Shown: in pieces, positions 42,001-51,289 of the stretch | How positions within the stretch are numbered: position 1 is the first letter of the stretch | Layout of the letters: every line of letters begins with the position of its first letter | NCBI GenBank assembly: GCA_900544675.1 | Contig: UQVZ01000010.1 | Coordinates: 1 to 64,000 of the forward strand | Direction of reading: 5' to 3' | Origin: an uncultured Bacteroides sp. | GTDB lineage: Bacteria; Bacteroidota; Bacteroidia; Bacteroidales; Bacteroidaceae | DNA length: 64,000 nt | The notes under the pieces: model-generated | What the model was told of the DNA's origin: nothing | Database searches by the model: none | Seen by the model: only the letters and a program-made list of their open reading frames with translations | Made by a program: the position numbers and the translations under genes

Positions 42001-44166
42001 ATGAGAAAACTGAAACTATTGGCGTTTGCACTGATTTGTGCGGTATTCTCGCCGGTGAAAGCCGACGAGGGTATGTGGCTCCTTCAGTTGATGCAGGAGC
42101 AGAATCTTGCCGACCGGATGAAGGCAAGAGGGTTAAAGATGGATATTGACGGCATTTACAGCCCCAATCAGGTGGCGTTGAAGGATGCGGTAGGCATCTT
42201 CGGACGTGGATGTACGGGAGAAATCATTTCGCCCGACGGTCTGATATTGACCAACCACCATTGCGGATACGACGCTATCCAGCAACACAGCTCGGTGGAG
42301 CACGACTACCTGACCGACGGTTTCTGGGCAAAGAGCCGTGCCGAAGAACTTCCTACGCCGGGACTGACATTCAAGTTTGTGGAACGCATCGTGGATGTTA
42401 CCGACAAGGTAAACCAGGACATCAAGGACGGAAAGGTGAGCGAACTCAACTCGTTCGGCTCGGAATACCTGGGCAAGCTGGCGGACGAAGAACTGAAAAA
42501 GAGCGACCTGAAAGGAAAACCGGGCATTACGGCATTGGCTTTGCCTTTCTATCAGGGAAACAAATTCTACCTGTTCTACATCAAGACGTATAGCGATGTG
42601 CGCATGGTAGCTGCTCCTCCTTCGTCTATCGGTAAGTTCGGAGGCGAGACCGATAACTGGATGTGGCCGCGTCATACGGGCGACTTTTCGATGTTCCGTA
42701 TCTATGCCGACAAGGACGGCAATCCTGCCGCATACAGCCCCGAGAATGTTCCCTTGAAGGTGAAGAAGCATCTTGCCATTTCGTTGAAAGGCTTGCAGGA
42801 AGGCGACTATGCGATGATTATGGGATTCCCCGGCAGCACAAGCCGTTATCTGACGCAGAGCGAAGTGAAATTGCGCATGGAAGGTACCAACACGCCGCGC
42901 ATCCAGGTGCGCGAGGCACGCCAGAATGTATTGCGGAAAGAAATGGCGGCCAGCGACAAGGTGCGTATCCAGTATGCCAGCAAGTTCGCTTCTTCCAGCA
43001 ACTATTGGAAGAACTCCATCGGCATGAACAAGGCGATTATCGACAATCGTGTGCTGGAGACCAAGGCGGAACAGGAAGCCAACTTCGCCCGCTTTGCCAA
43101 GGAAAAGAACGATGCCGACTATGCTTCGGTGGTAGCTAAAATCAACGATTACGTGGCAAGAGTGACTCCGATAGCCAAGCAGATGACGTATTTCAGCGAA
43201 ACCTTCCGTTCGGGCATCGAGTTCGGAGCCACTTATCTGATATTCGATAACCTGAAAGCGGCGTTGGAGAAGAACAAGAAGAAGGATATCGAAAAGGCTA
43301 TCGAACAATTGAAGGAAGGCTATGCCAACGTGCATAACAAGGATTACGACCACGAAGTGGACCGCAAGGTAGCGAAAGTGCTGATTCCGCTTTATGCGCA
43401 GAGTGTGCCGGCAGACGCGCTTCCCGCTTTTTACGAAACAATCAAAACTCAATTTGGTGGCGATTACAATGCTTATATCGACGCGCTGTATGATACCAGC
43501 ATCTTTGCCAACCAGAAGAATTTCGATGCGTTCATTGCCAATCCCACGGTAGAAGCTATCAACAATGATTTGGCTATCCAGTATTCTACCAGCAAGAACG
43601 CTATGGCGAAAAAGCTGTACGAAGATTATGATAAGGCTTGCGGCGACATCGACCTGCTGCATAAAACATACGTACGCGGACTGTGCGAAATGTATGCTCC
43701 CACACCGAAAGCTCCGGACGCAAACTTCACTATCCGTCTGACTTACGGCAACGTGAAATCGTATGACCCGAAAGACGGCGTGCACTATAAATATTACACT
43801 ACGCTGAAGGGAGTAATGGAGAAGGAAGATCCCAATAATCCGGAGTTTGTCGTACCTGCCAAGTTGAAAGAGCTGTACGCTACGAAGAACTACGGCCGCT
43901 ATGCATTGCCTAACGGCGAAATGCCGACCTGTTTCCTGACTACCAACGACATTACGGGCGGTAATTCCGGTTCGCCGGTAATGAACGGCAACGGCGAATT
44001 GATTGGCGCAGCCTTCGACGGCAACTGGGAATCGCTTTCGGGCGACATCAATTTCGATAACAACCTGCAGCGTTGCATCGCCGTAGACATCCGTTATGTG
44101 TTGTTCCTCGTCGAGAAACTGGGCGGTTGCAAGAACCTGATTGATGAAATGACAATTGTAGAATAA
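42001..44166 (+). CDS. S46 dipeptidyl peptidase, DPP7-like (hydrophobic P1)
   Basis: The enzyme removes dipeptides from oligopeptide N termini in the periplasm. It has a signal peptide (~1-21, VKADEG) and the S46 triad: His in TNHHCGYDAIQ, Asp in WPRHTGDFSMFRI, Ser in TGGNSGSPVMN. The residue 18 positions after the catalytic Ser decides the S1 pocket in this family; here it is Gly (AFDGNWE). This matches the Gly found in P. gingivalis DPP7, which prefers hydrophobic residues. The 721 residues are standard. A paralogue with Arg at this place follows 116 bp downstream. Confidence 0.92.
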   Translation: MRKLKLLAFALICAVFSPVKADEGMWLLQLMQEQNLADRMKARGLKMDIDGIYSPNQVALKDAVGIFGRGCTGEIISPDGLILTNHHCGYDAIQQHSSVEHDYLTDGFWAKSRAEELPTPGLTFKFVERIVDVTDKVNQDIKDGKVSELNSFGSEYLGKLADEELKKSDLKGKPGITALALPFYQGNKFYLFYIKTYSDVRMVAAPPSSIGKFGGETDNWMWPRHTGDFSMFRIYADKDGNPAAYSPENVPLKVKKHLAISLKGLQEGDYAMIMGFPGSTSRYLTQSEVKLRMEGTNTPRIQVREARQNVLRKEMAASDKVRIQYASKFASSSNYWKNSIGMNKAIIDNRVLETKAEQEANFARFAKEKNDADYASVVAKINDYVARVTPIAKQMTYFSETFRSGIEFGATYLIFDNLKAALEKNKKKDIEKAIEQLKEGYANVHNKDYDHEVDRKVAKVLIPLYAQSVPADALPAFYETIKTQFGGDYNAYIDALYDTSIFANQKNFDAFIANPTVEAINNDLAIQYSTSKNAMAKKLYEDYDKACGDIDLLHKTYVRGLCEMYAPTPKAPDANFTIRLTYGNVKSYDPKDGVHYKYYTTLKGVMEKEDPNNPEFVVPAKLKELYATKNYGRYALPNGEMPTCFLTTNDITGGNSGSPVMNGNGELIGAAFDGNWESLSGDINFDNNLQRCIAVDIRYVLFLVEKLGGCKNLIDEMTIVE

Positions 44167-44183
44167 AAATAGTCTGAATCTGT

Positions 44184-44266
44184 TTCACCACGGATTACAC
44201 AGATTCTTTTTGTCTATATATAATATATAGGTATAGGAAGAATGGATTTGTGTATTCTGTGGTGAA
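44184..44266. repeat. Dispersed-repeat-like inverted repeat between the S46 genes
   Basis: TTCACCAC (44184-44191) pairs with GTGGTGAA (44259-44266). The match continues with few mismatches over about 20 bp (GATTACACAGAT versus ATTTGTGTATTC). It lies between the two same-strand peptidase genes. It could attenuate the second gene or be a copy of a mobile intergenic repeat. Confidence 0.55.
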
Positions 44267-44282
44267 CTTTTAATGAAGCATT

Positions 44283-46448
44283 ATGAAGAAAACTATATTG
44301 ACCACATTGTTGGCTTCGTGCCTTTTTACGGCGTATGCCGATGAAGGCATGTGGATGCTGACCGACCTGAAAAAGCAGAACGCGGCGGTGATGCAGGACT
44401 TAGGGCTGGATATCAGCATGGACGAGGTGTATTGTTCCGACGATATCAGCCTGAAGGATGCCGTCGTACATTTCGGCGGAGGATGTACGGGAGAAGTGGT
44501 ATCGGCAGAAGGTCTGGTGCTCACCAATCATCATTGCGGATACGGATACATCCAGCAGCACAGTTCGGTGGAGCATGATTACTTGACCGACGGGTTTTGG
44601 GCAAATTCGTATGCCGAAGAGCTTCCCTGCAAGGGACTGACCGTTACTTTTATCGACCGTATTCTGGATGTGACCGATTATGTGCTGGAACAGTTGAAGA
44701 AAGACGATGACCCCGAAGGACTGAATTATCTTTCACCTTCGTATCTGGAGAAAGTGGCTGAGCGTTTCGCCAAGAAAGAGAAAATCAAGACCGATGATTT
44801 TACCCGCCTGGAGTTGAAACCGTTCTATGGTGCCAACAAATATTATCTTTTCGTCAAGACGGTTTATAAGGACATCCGTATGGTAGGCGCTCCTCCTTCG
44901 TCTATCGGTAAGTTCGGCGCGGATACCGATAACTGGATGTGGCCGCGCCATTGCGGTGATTTTTCCATTTTCCGTATCTATGCGTCGAAAGACGGGAAGC
45001 CTGCCCTTTACTCGGCGGAGAATGTGCCCCTCAAGGTGAAGAAGCATCTGACCATCAACCTGAAAGGTGTAAAGGAAGGCGATTTTACTTTCGTAATGGG
45101 ATTTCCCGGACGTAACTGGCGATATATGATTAGCGACGAGGTGGAAGAACGCATGAACACGACCAACTTTATGCGCGATACCGTGCGCGGCGTGCGGCTT
45201 CGGGTGTTGGGTGAAGAAATGGCAAAGGATGCCAAGACACGTATCCAGTATGCCGCCAAGTATGCTTCGTCCGCCAATTATTGGAAGAATGCTATCGGCA
45301 TGAATGAAGGGCTGGTGCGTCTGAAAGTGCTCGATCGCAAGAAAGCGGAGCAGGAACGTCTGTTGGCTTACGGGAAGGAAACAGGAAACGAGGCCTATCG
45401 TCAGGCATACGATGCTATCCGTGAGATTGTAGCGAAACGTCATGACGCCGTCTACCATCAGCAAGCCATTTACGAAGCCTTGATGCTGGGCACGGAGTTT
45501 TCGAAGATTCCGGATACCGACGCTTTGCTGAAGGCTTTGGAGAAAGGCAATAAGAAAGACATCGCTCAAGAAGTTTCGGCACTGAAAGCGGCGGGACTGA
45601 AATTCTTCAATAAAGACTATAATGCGGAAGTGGACCGGAAAGTATCGAAGCAATTGATTGCCCTCTATGCCCGGCTGATTCCGGAAGCTCAGCGCATCAG
45701 CATCTTTCAGGTGATAGACGGAGAGTTCGGCGGAAACACCGATGCTTTTGTCGATGCTTGTTTCGACCGTTCCGTTTTCCGTTCGTCCGAAGCTTGGGAA
45801 GCTTTCTTGAGCCATCCGGATGCCGGTGAATTGAAAAATGACCTGATGGTGCAATATGCCCGTTCGGTAAAAGAAGGTTATCAGGCTACGGGGAAGGAGA
45901 TGGAAGCCGAGACCCAGGCATACAACCGCGCGCACAAGACTTGGGTGGCAGGTATGATAGCCTTGAGGCAGAAGGAAGGGAAACTGATTTATCCCGACGC
46001 CAATTCTACCCTGCGTCTGACTTACGGTAAAATCGGTTCGTATGAGCCTGCCGACGGGGAAGAATATCTGTATTATACCACGCTGAAGGGCGTGATGGAG
46101 AAGGAAGATCCCGGTAATCCCGAATTTATTGTTCCGGAGAAATTGAAGGAATTGTATCGTAACAAGGATTTCGGACCCTACGCCATGCCCGACGGACGCA
46201 TGCCCGTATGCTTTGCGACGGGCACTGACAATACAGGAGGCAACTCAGGTTCACCTGTATTCAATGCGAAAGGAGAATTGATAGGCATTGCGTTCGACCG
46301 TAATTACGAAGGGTTGACGGGTGATATCGCCTACAATCCCCAGCTTCAGCGAGCCGCCTGTGTGGATATTCGCTATGTGTTGTTCATTATCGACAAGTAT
46401 GCGGGCATACAGCGGTTGATAGATGAAATGACCATTAATAAAAATTGA
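44283..46448 (+). CDS. S46 dipeptidyl peptidase, DPP11-like (Asp/Glu P1)
   Basis: Same fold and triad as the neighbour: His in TNHHCGYGYIQ, Asp in WPRHCGDFSIFRI, Ser in TGGNSGSPVFN. The S1-deciding position is Arg (AFDRNYE), equal to Arg673 of P. gingivalis DPP11, which makes the enzyme cut after Asp or Glu. The signal peptide ends near residue 19 (TAYADEG). The pair is likely a tandem duplication with split specificity, letting the cell use both hydrophobic and acidic dipeptides. Confidence 0.92.
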   Translation: MKKTILTTLLASCLFTAYADEGMWMLTDLKKQNAAVMQDLGLDISMDEVYCSDDISLKDAVVHFGGGCTGEVVSAEGLVLTNHHCGYGYIQQHSSVEHDYLTDGFWANSYAEELPCKGLTVTFIDRILDVTDYVLEQLKKDDDPEGLNYLSPSYLEKVAERFAKKEKIKTDDFTRLELKPFYGANKYYLFVKTVYKDIRMVGAPPSSIGKFGADTDNWMWPRHCGDFSIFRIYASKDGKPALYSAENVPLKVKKHLTINLKGVKEGDFTFVMGFPGRNWRYMISDEVEERMNTTNFMRDTVRGVRLRVLGEEMAKDAKTRIQYAAKYASSANYWKNAIGMNEGLVRLKVLDRKKAEQERLLAYGKETGNEAYRQAYDAIREIVAKRHDAVYHQQAIYEALMLGTEFSKIPDTDALLKALEKGNKKDIAQEVSALKAAGLKFFNKDYNAEVDRKVSKQLIALYARLIPEAQRISIFQVIDGEFGGNTDAFVDACFDRSVFRSSEAWEAFLSHPDAGELKNDLMVQYARSVKEGYQATGKEMEAETQAYNRAHKTWVAGMIALRQKEGKLIYPDANSTLRLTYGKIGSYEPADGEEYLYYTTLKGVMEKEDPGNPEFIVPEKLKELYRNKDFGPYAMPDGRMPVCFATGTDNTGGNSGSPVFNAKGELIGIAFDRNYEGLTGDIAYNPQLQRAACVDIRYVLFIIDKYAGIQRLIDEMTINKN

Positions 46449-46458
46449 TGTGAATAGA

Positions 46459-46503
46459 AAAAAGTCAGAAGAAGTTGCGGGTAGTAACTTCTTCTGACTT
46501 TTT
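46459..46503. terminator. Bidirectional terminator after the DPP11-like gene
   Basis: Perfect 18-bp arms (46459-46476 and 46486-46503) with five A and five T at their ends. It lies between the convergent peptidase and the small membrane-protein gene. Confidence 0.88.
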
Positions 46504-46510
46504 AATAGAT

Positions 46511-46855
46511 TCAATTCTTTTCTTTCTCTTCTTCCTGCGGGATGCGGAATGCTGTATAGAGTTCCAGTACGGCGGCGATGGTAAGGCACAACACCCATTC
46601 GTTACGATGCCAGAGAATCATCATGATACCGGTCAGGACCAGCAGGCAAGCTCCTAAAATTTGTTGACGGCGCAAACGTTTGATAATCACATTTTGTCCG
46701 TGATATCCGCTCATGACTTGCACATACGCGAACAGGACAGCTCCTGCCAGGTACACATACGGAGCCCATACGGCTTGGGTAATTTGGATGATAGCCCCTG
46801 CCAGAATCAGGACGGCACCGATAACGGTCATTGCCGGATAATATTTATTCATCAT
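46511..46855 (-). CDS. Small conserved membrane protein
   Basis: The 114 residues hold four hydrophobic segments (about 8-24, 30-46, 66-82, 85-103) and a charged C-terminal tail (PQEEEKEKN). I do not recognise the family. Its start overlaps the stop of the FtsB-like gene by 4 bp, so it is translationally coupled to a divisome-type gene. A role in envelope biology is possible only by context. Confidence 0.7.
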   Translation of the reverse strand: MMNKYYPAMTVIGAVLILAGAIIQITQAVWAPYVYLAGAVLFAYVQVMSGYHGQNVIIKRLRRQQILGACLLVLTGIMMILWHRNEWVLCLTIAAVLELYTAFRIPQEEEKEKN

Positions 46856-47166
46856 TTCTTGTTCAGGTTTTCTTCGAAGATATAGATATCCTCGTTTGGT
46901 TTCTTCATCAGGTATTTCTCACGCGCCACTTGTTCCAGCATCTCCGGATTCGAAGTCAGTTCTTTCAGTTCTTCACTGCTTTTCTCGTACTGTTCACGGT
47001 AATGCTTGATTTCGCGCTTCAGTTCATAGATTTCACGTTTGTGCCTGACGCGTTGTATCAGGCTGTTTTCTTCGTCTAATACGCCGATAATCAGCAGAAA
47101 TGCCAAAATCGTTATCAGGTATTTATGGCGGCGAATGTAGTTCCACACGGCTTTCAGTTTGCTCAT
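46852..47166 (-). CDS. FtsB/DivIC-like septum formation initiator protein
   Basis: The 104-residue product (ATG 47166, MSKLKAVWNYIRRHKYL) has a short cytoplasmic tail, one membrane segment (~15-31), and a coiled coil (~35-75, KREIYELKREIKHYREQYEKSSEEL). It ends in the conserved VAREKYLMKKPNEDIYIF motif of the FtsB/DivIC family. It would join FtsL and FtsQ homologues at the division septum. Its length is normal for the group. Confidence 0.88.
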   Translation of the reverse strand: MSKLKAVWNYIRRHKYLITILAFLLIIGVLDEENSLIQRVRHKREIYELKREIKHYREQYEKSSEELKELTSNPEMLEQVAREKYLMKKPNEDIYIFEENLNKK

Positions 47167-47196
47167 ATCGAAAAGGTTTATGCTCGGATAATGGGA

Positions 47197-47204
47197 CAAA
47201 GATA
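47197..47204 (-). promoter_or_regulatory. -7 promoter element of the FtsB-like gene
   Basis: TATCTTTG on the minus strand, matching TAnnTTTG, 31 bp before the start codon. Confidence 0.45.
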
Positions 47205-47247
47205 AAAAGATTTCGCGGCAACTCCTTAAGAAAACCGAGATTTTATG

Positions 47248-47255
47248 TACTTTTG
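47248..47255 (+). promoter_or_regulatory. -7 promoter element of dnaX
   Basis: TACTTTTG matches TAnnTTTG, 33 bp before the dnaX ATG. Confidence 0.5.
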
Positions 47256-47287
47256 TACTATTGAACTAAATCAACAGCATCGGAAGT

Positions 47288-49096
47288 ATGGAGAATAATT
47301 ATATTGTATCGGCACGGAAATACCGTCCTTCGACCTTCGACACGGTTGTGGGACAAAGGGCATTGACAACCACATTGAAGAACGCGATAGCCAATCACAA
47401 GCTGGCGCACGCTTATCTGTTTTGTGGTCCACGCGGAGTAGGAAAGACCACTTGTGCCCGTATCTTTGCCAAGACAATCAATTGCCTTCATCCGACCGCG
47501 GAAGGAGAAGCGTGCAATGAGTGCGAATCGTGTGTGGCATTCAATGAGCAACGCTCGTATAACATCCACGAACTGGACGCGGCTTCGAATAACTCGGTCG
47601 AGGATATCCGTTCGCTGATAGAGCAAGTGCGCATCCCGCCTCAGGTAGGCAAGTATAAGGTATATATCATCGACGAGGTGCACATGCTTTCGCAAGCGGC
47701 TTTCAATGCTTTTCTGAAGACACTGGAAGAACCGCCCCGCCATGCCATCTTCATCCTTGCCACGACCGAGAAGCACAAGATATTGCCTACTATCCTGAGC
47801 CGTTGCCAGATTTACGACTTCAACCGTATCAGTGTCAACGATATGGTAGAGCATCTGGAGAGTGTGGCTTCGAAGGAACATATCGAGGCGGAACCCGAAG
47901 CGTTGACCGTGATAGCCCAGAAGGCGGACGGAGGTATGCGCGATGCCTTGTCCATCTTCGATCAGGTGGTGAGCTTTACCAACGGGCACATTACCTATAA
48001 AAGTGTCATCGAGAACCTGAATGTGCTGGACTATGAATATTACTTCCGGTTGACCGATTTTATCTTGCAGAACAAGGTATCCGATTGCCTCCTTACTTTC
48101 AATGAGGTGTTGCAAAAAGGTTTTGACGGGAATCATTTCATTACAGGGCTGGCTTCGCACTTTCGCGATTTACTGGTCAGTCATGACCCTGCCACCTTGC
48201 CTTTGCTGGAAGTGGGAGCTTCCATCCGTGAACGGTACCTGGCACAGGCACAGAAGTGTACGCCTCCTTTTCTTTTCAAGGCCATGAAGCTGTGCAACGA
48301 TTGCGACCTGAATTATCGGGTGAGCAAGAACAAGCGTTTGCTGATAGAGCTTACGTTAATTCAGTTGGCTCAGCTGACCGAAGGGGATAGCGAAGGTGAG
48401 GGGCGTAGCCCTAAGCAGACCATCAAACCCTTATTCAATCAAGCTCAGCCGGCTCAGGCATCCCGGCCCCAATCCCAACCTCAGCCTCAACCTCAGCAAG
48501 TGGCAGAGCCTCAACCTGTCTATCAGCAGACAGCCCAGTCTCAGCCTGCACCTGCGGCGCAAAGTCATGCCAGTCCGATTCCGAAACAGGAAACAGGAAA
48601 AAAGATTCCGGTGATGAAGGCGGGCAGTATGGGGATTTCCATCCGTCATTCGCATGCTGCGCAGACAAAGGAAGCCACGAAGGCGCAGGTCAATGTGCAG
48701 GATGCTTCCGAGGACAAAGATTACGAAGATTATCTGATTACCGAACGAGACTTGAACGTGTATTGGACCGAGTTTGCAGTCAATCTTCCGAAAGAAGAGG
48801 CTGCCAATGCCGCACGTATGCGTAACATCCATCCGCATCTGCTGGAAGATGGCGTGACTTTTGAGGTTGTGGTAGACAATGAAATGGTGCAGAAGTATAT
48901 GGCTAATTTGAGTGCAAGTATCGAGACACATCTGCGCGACCGCCTTCATAACCGGAAAATCACGATGAAGGTGAGGGTAAGTGCTCCCAACGAAAATGTA
49001 CGTGCCTATAGCCATCTGGAGCGTTTCCAGATGATGAGTAAGAAAAATCCTGCCCTTCTTAAGCTAAAAGAAGAATTAGGGCTGGAGCTTAGTTGA
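47288..49096 (+). CDS. dnaX: DNA polymerase III subunit gamma/tau
   Basis: The clamp-loader ATPase core. Walker A is CGPRGVGKTT (~46-55), four Cys for zinc lie at ~65-82 (ACNECESC), Walker B is VYIIDEVHML (~120), and SRC is in ILSRCQIYDF. The middle (~380-440) is a long Gln/Pro/Ala-rich linker. The C terminus (~480-602) would bind the polymerase alpha subunit and helicase. No ribosomal frameshift signal for a separate gamma product was evident to me. Confidence 0.95.
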   Translation: MENNYIVSARKYRPSTFDTVVGQRALTTTLKNAIANHKLAHAYLFCGPRGVGKTTCARIFAKTINCLHPTAEGEACNECESCVAFNEQRSYNIHELDAASNNSVEDIRSLIEQVRIPPQVGKYKVYIIDEVHMLSQAAFNAFLKTLEEPPRHAIFILATTEKHKILPTILSRCQIYDFNRISVNDMVEHLESVASKEHIEAEPEALTVIAQKADGGMRDALSIFDQVVSFTNGHITYKSVIENLNVLDYEYYFRLTDFILQNKVSDCLLTFNEVLQKGFDGNHFITGLASHFRDLLVSHDPATLPLLEVGASIRERYLAQAQKCTPPFLFKAMKLCNDCDLNYRVSKNKRLLIELTLIQLAQLTEGDSEGEGRSPKQTIKPLFNQAQPAQASRPQSQPQPQPQQVAEPQPVYQQTAQSQPAPAAQSHASPIPKQETGKKIPVMKAGSMGISIRHSHAAQTKEATKAQVNVQDASEDKDYEDYLITERDLNVYWTEFAVNLPKEEAANAARMRNIHPHLLEDGVTFEVVVDNEMVQKYMANLSASIETHLRDRLHNRKITMKVRVSAPNENVRAYSHLERFQMMSKKNPALLKLKEELGLELS

Positions 49097-49146
49097 AATC
49101 AGGGGTGAAAGGAGTTAGAGAAGTTAAAGAAGTTATCACCCGCTTT

Positions 49147-49188
49147 GCTCGTTAGAAGTTAAAGATAATATTTGACTTCTAACGGAGC
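49147..49188. terminator. Terminator between dnaX and the sugar transferase
   Basis: GTTAGAAGT (49151-49159) pairs perfectly with ACTTCTAAC (49175-49183), and outer GCTC pairs with GAGC around one bulge. It lies between converging genes. Confidence 0.6.
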
Positions 49189-49195
49189 GAATATA

Positions 49196-50617
49196 TTAAT
49201 AGGCATTCTTTTCGCCGTGGATGGCATTTCGTACTGTCCGGTAAATGATGTAGAGGTCAAGTCCGAAACTCCAGTGTTCAATATACCAGATGTCACCCAA
49301 TATACGTCCTTCCATATCTTTCAACTCTTTGGTCTCGCCCCGATAGCCTGTGACTTGGCTCCAGCCTGTGATGCCAGGTTTTACAAAATGGCGTACCATG
49401 TATTTATTGATGAGTTTGGAATATTCTTCGGTATGTTTCAGCATGTGGGGGCGCGGGCCTACAATGCTCATATCGCCCAACAGGACATTGATGAATTGAG
49501 GCAATTCGTCAATATTGGTTTTTCGCATAATATCTCCCCATTTGGTTTTTCGCGGGTCGTTTTTAGTAGCTTGCAGCGTATCTGCATCTTTGTTTACCCT
49601 CATCGAGCGGAACTTGATGCAATAAAATTCTTTATCATTCAGTCCGTTGCGTTTCTGGCAGAAGAAGATAGGTCCCGGCATGGTCAGTTTGGTGATGATA
49701 GTCACAATGATGAGAATGATGGGGAAGAGGGTGCACAAAAACAAAAGTGAGAAAGCGATGTCAAAGGCACGCTTTAAGAATTTGTTTTCCGGGCGACTCA
49801 ATGGGTCGGGGCGTAAACTCAGGTAAGGGACATTGCCCATCATGTTGAAATATACCCGATTGTGCAGGTAATTGCGCAGATTGGGTACACTATAGAAATG
49901 TACGACATTGTTTTCGCAATAATTGATGATAGGGAGGATGATGTTGGCTTTGCGCGAAGGAAGACAACAGAATAAATAATGAATGTTCGGATGAGCGGCA
50001 AGATAGGCATTGACTTCTTCCGGTTTACCGAGGTACGTGCAGTGTAGGGTATCCAGTTCTGTGTTGGGTTCCTCATCGAAGTAGCCGACAACTGAATAAC
50101 CATCGGCAGGGTCGCTGGTCAGTTCATGATACAATTCAATATTATTCGCCGTACTGCCCACCAGGACAACGTAACGTATGTTGTTCTTGTTATTCCGGTA
50201 CGCTGTGATACACGCGCGGAAAAACAGCCGGTAGATGCTTAGTATTAAGAAGAGGGTAGAAAGGTAGACGGCGTAGAATAAGGAAATCACATCGAAATGC
50301 ATCCCTATGGTTAGCAGAAAGCCGCTTACAATAGAAAAATAGAAAACGTTGCGGAGTGTACGGACAATGATTTGAAATCTGCGTACTTTCCGCCGGTGGA
50401 GGATAACGCCTCCACGTATAGTGCACAATAAATAGCTAAGCGATAATACAATGAGAATCTGAGGCACTGTAGCATTAAATGTAACAGGTTTTTCCATGTA
50501 TTCAGCCCCTTGGCAGAAAGCATAAAACAGTCCGTTGCAAATGCATAAATCTCCTAAAATGACAAGCGTTTGGATGATACTGTTATATCGTACGGTGCGA
50601 TTGTTATAATTCTCCAT
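49196..50617 (-). CDS. WcaJ-type undecaprenyl-phosphate sugar phosphotransferase
   Basis: This enzyme starts exopolysaccharide or capsule repeat-unit synthesis by placing sugar-1-phosphate on undecaprenyl phosphate. Its 473 residues have four N-terminal membrane segments, a nucleotide-binding-like CoA-fold region (~145-260) and a fifth membrane segment (~285-305). The catalytic domain contains FFCQKRNGLNDKEFYCIKFRSMR, RKTNIDELPQFINVLLGDMSIVGPRPH and KPGITGWSQVTGYRGET. The sugar (glucose or galactose) cannot be told. No capsule cluster is adjacent, which is unusual for a dedicated locus. Confidence 0.92.
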   Translation of the reverse strand: MENYNNRTVRYNSIIQTLVILGDLCICNGLFYAFCQGAEYMEKPVTFNATVPQILIVLSLSYLLCTIRGGVILHRRKVRRFQIIVRTLRNVFYFSIVSGFLLTIGMHFDVISLFYAVYLSTLFLILSIYRLFFRACITAYRNNKNNIRYVVLVGSTANNIELYHELTSDPADGYSVVGYFDEEPNTELDTLHCTYLGKPEEVNAYLAAHPNIHYLFCCLPSRKANIILPIINYCENNVVHFYSVPNLRNYLHNRVYFNMMGNVPYLSLRPDPLSRPENKFLKRAFDIAFSLLFLCTLFPIILIIVTIITKLTMPGPIFFCQKRNGLNDKEFYCIKFRSMRVNKDADTLQATKNDPRKTKWGDIMRKTNIDELPQFINVLLGDMSIVGPRPHMLKHTEEYSKLINKYMVRHFVKPGITGWSQVTGYRGETKELKDMEGRILGDIWYIEHWSFGLDLYIIYRTVRNAIHGEKNAY

Positions 50618-50796
50618 ATACTATATAAGGCTTTATGTTGGGTATGTAGTAATCTTATTTTAATTTAGCGACTTGTCTGTTTGTGTATTTATTTCTTTTA
50701 CAAAAATGCTTGTAATTTTGAAGAAATGCAAATTTTGAGGGACAAAAGCGCGCGTTGCGTATTAATTTATATTAAATCTAGAAAATAATCCGGTTA

Positions 50797-50831
50797 TTTG
50801 TATGTTGAATAACATAAAATATCTATCTTTG
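50797..50831 (+). promoter_or_regulatory. Possible promoter of a small membrane-protein gene
   Basis: TTTG (50797-50800) and TATCTTTG (50824-50831) are 23 bp apart, slightly wider than usual. The -7 box is perfect. Confidence 0.45.
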
Positions 50832-50865
50832 CGTCGTGTTTTTCATGGTATTAGATTTAAGGTTA

Positions 50866-51066
50866 ATGAAGATTGGGAATCTGGGAAGATTCCCTTTTTT
50901 TATGCTTGTATTTTTTTGTATGTGGGCAGAGGTTGTGGCGTTTGTTTGTCCACTAAATTCGTTAGCAGACCGGATTGGAATGACTGGTAGAATTAGATTA
51001 TCTTACTTTGTCGGAGCATATATATTCGTGGGCGGTTGTATCTATCTGCAATTGGCGATGCAATAG
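50866..51066 (+). CDS. Possible small membrane protein
   Basis: A 66-residue frame from ATG 50866 (MKIGNLGRFPFFMLVFFCMW) with two hydrophobic helices (about 9-29 and 44-62) and a short basic loop. The frame can extend to a GTG at 50836. A -7 promoter box lies 35 bp upstream and AGG precedes the ATG. The family is not recognised, so coding status rests on these signals only. Confidence 0.4.
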   Translation: MKIGNLGRFPFFMLVFFCMWAEVVAFVCPLNSLADRIGMTGRIRLSYFVGAYIFVGGCIYLQLAMQ

Positions 51067-51214
51067 TACTTACTTGACCGATGCAGTCAGATTCGCCGGA
51101 ACATTAGAGATATGTGTGTCATAAGAGTGTCTGCTCTCTCCAAGTGAACCATGCCTACAGAGCATTAAATATGTTCGTTCACTTTTTGTTTTCATTATTT
51201 TCCTGCCTGGCTTG

Positions 51215-51245
51215 TTTGGAAAATCATAATCTTTCCGTATATTTG
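51215..51245 (+). promoter_or_regulatory. Consensus promoter of the nucleoside permease operon
   Basis: TTTG (51215-51218) and TATATTTG (51238-51245) are 19 bp apart, both perfect. The start codon follows 45 bp later. Confidence 0.78.
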
Positions 51246-51289
51246 TTTCACCGTTTTTCATTACGGTATATTAAATAAGGTAGGCTATT

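Noticed and set aside
42133..43785. Long antisense frame (550 codons) inside the DPP7-like gene
   Set aside because: It lies wholly inside a gene with a complete catalytic triad and shows no recognisable domain; it is a shadow of the codon bias.
50802..50990. Frame overlapping the small membrane-protein gene
   Set aside because: Its ATG lies upstream of the predicted transcript start and the product has no domain pattern.
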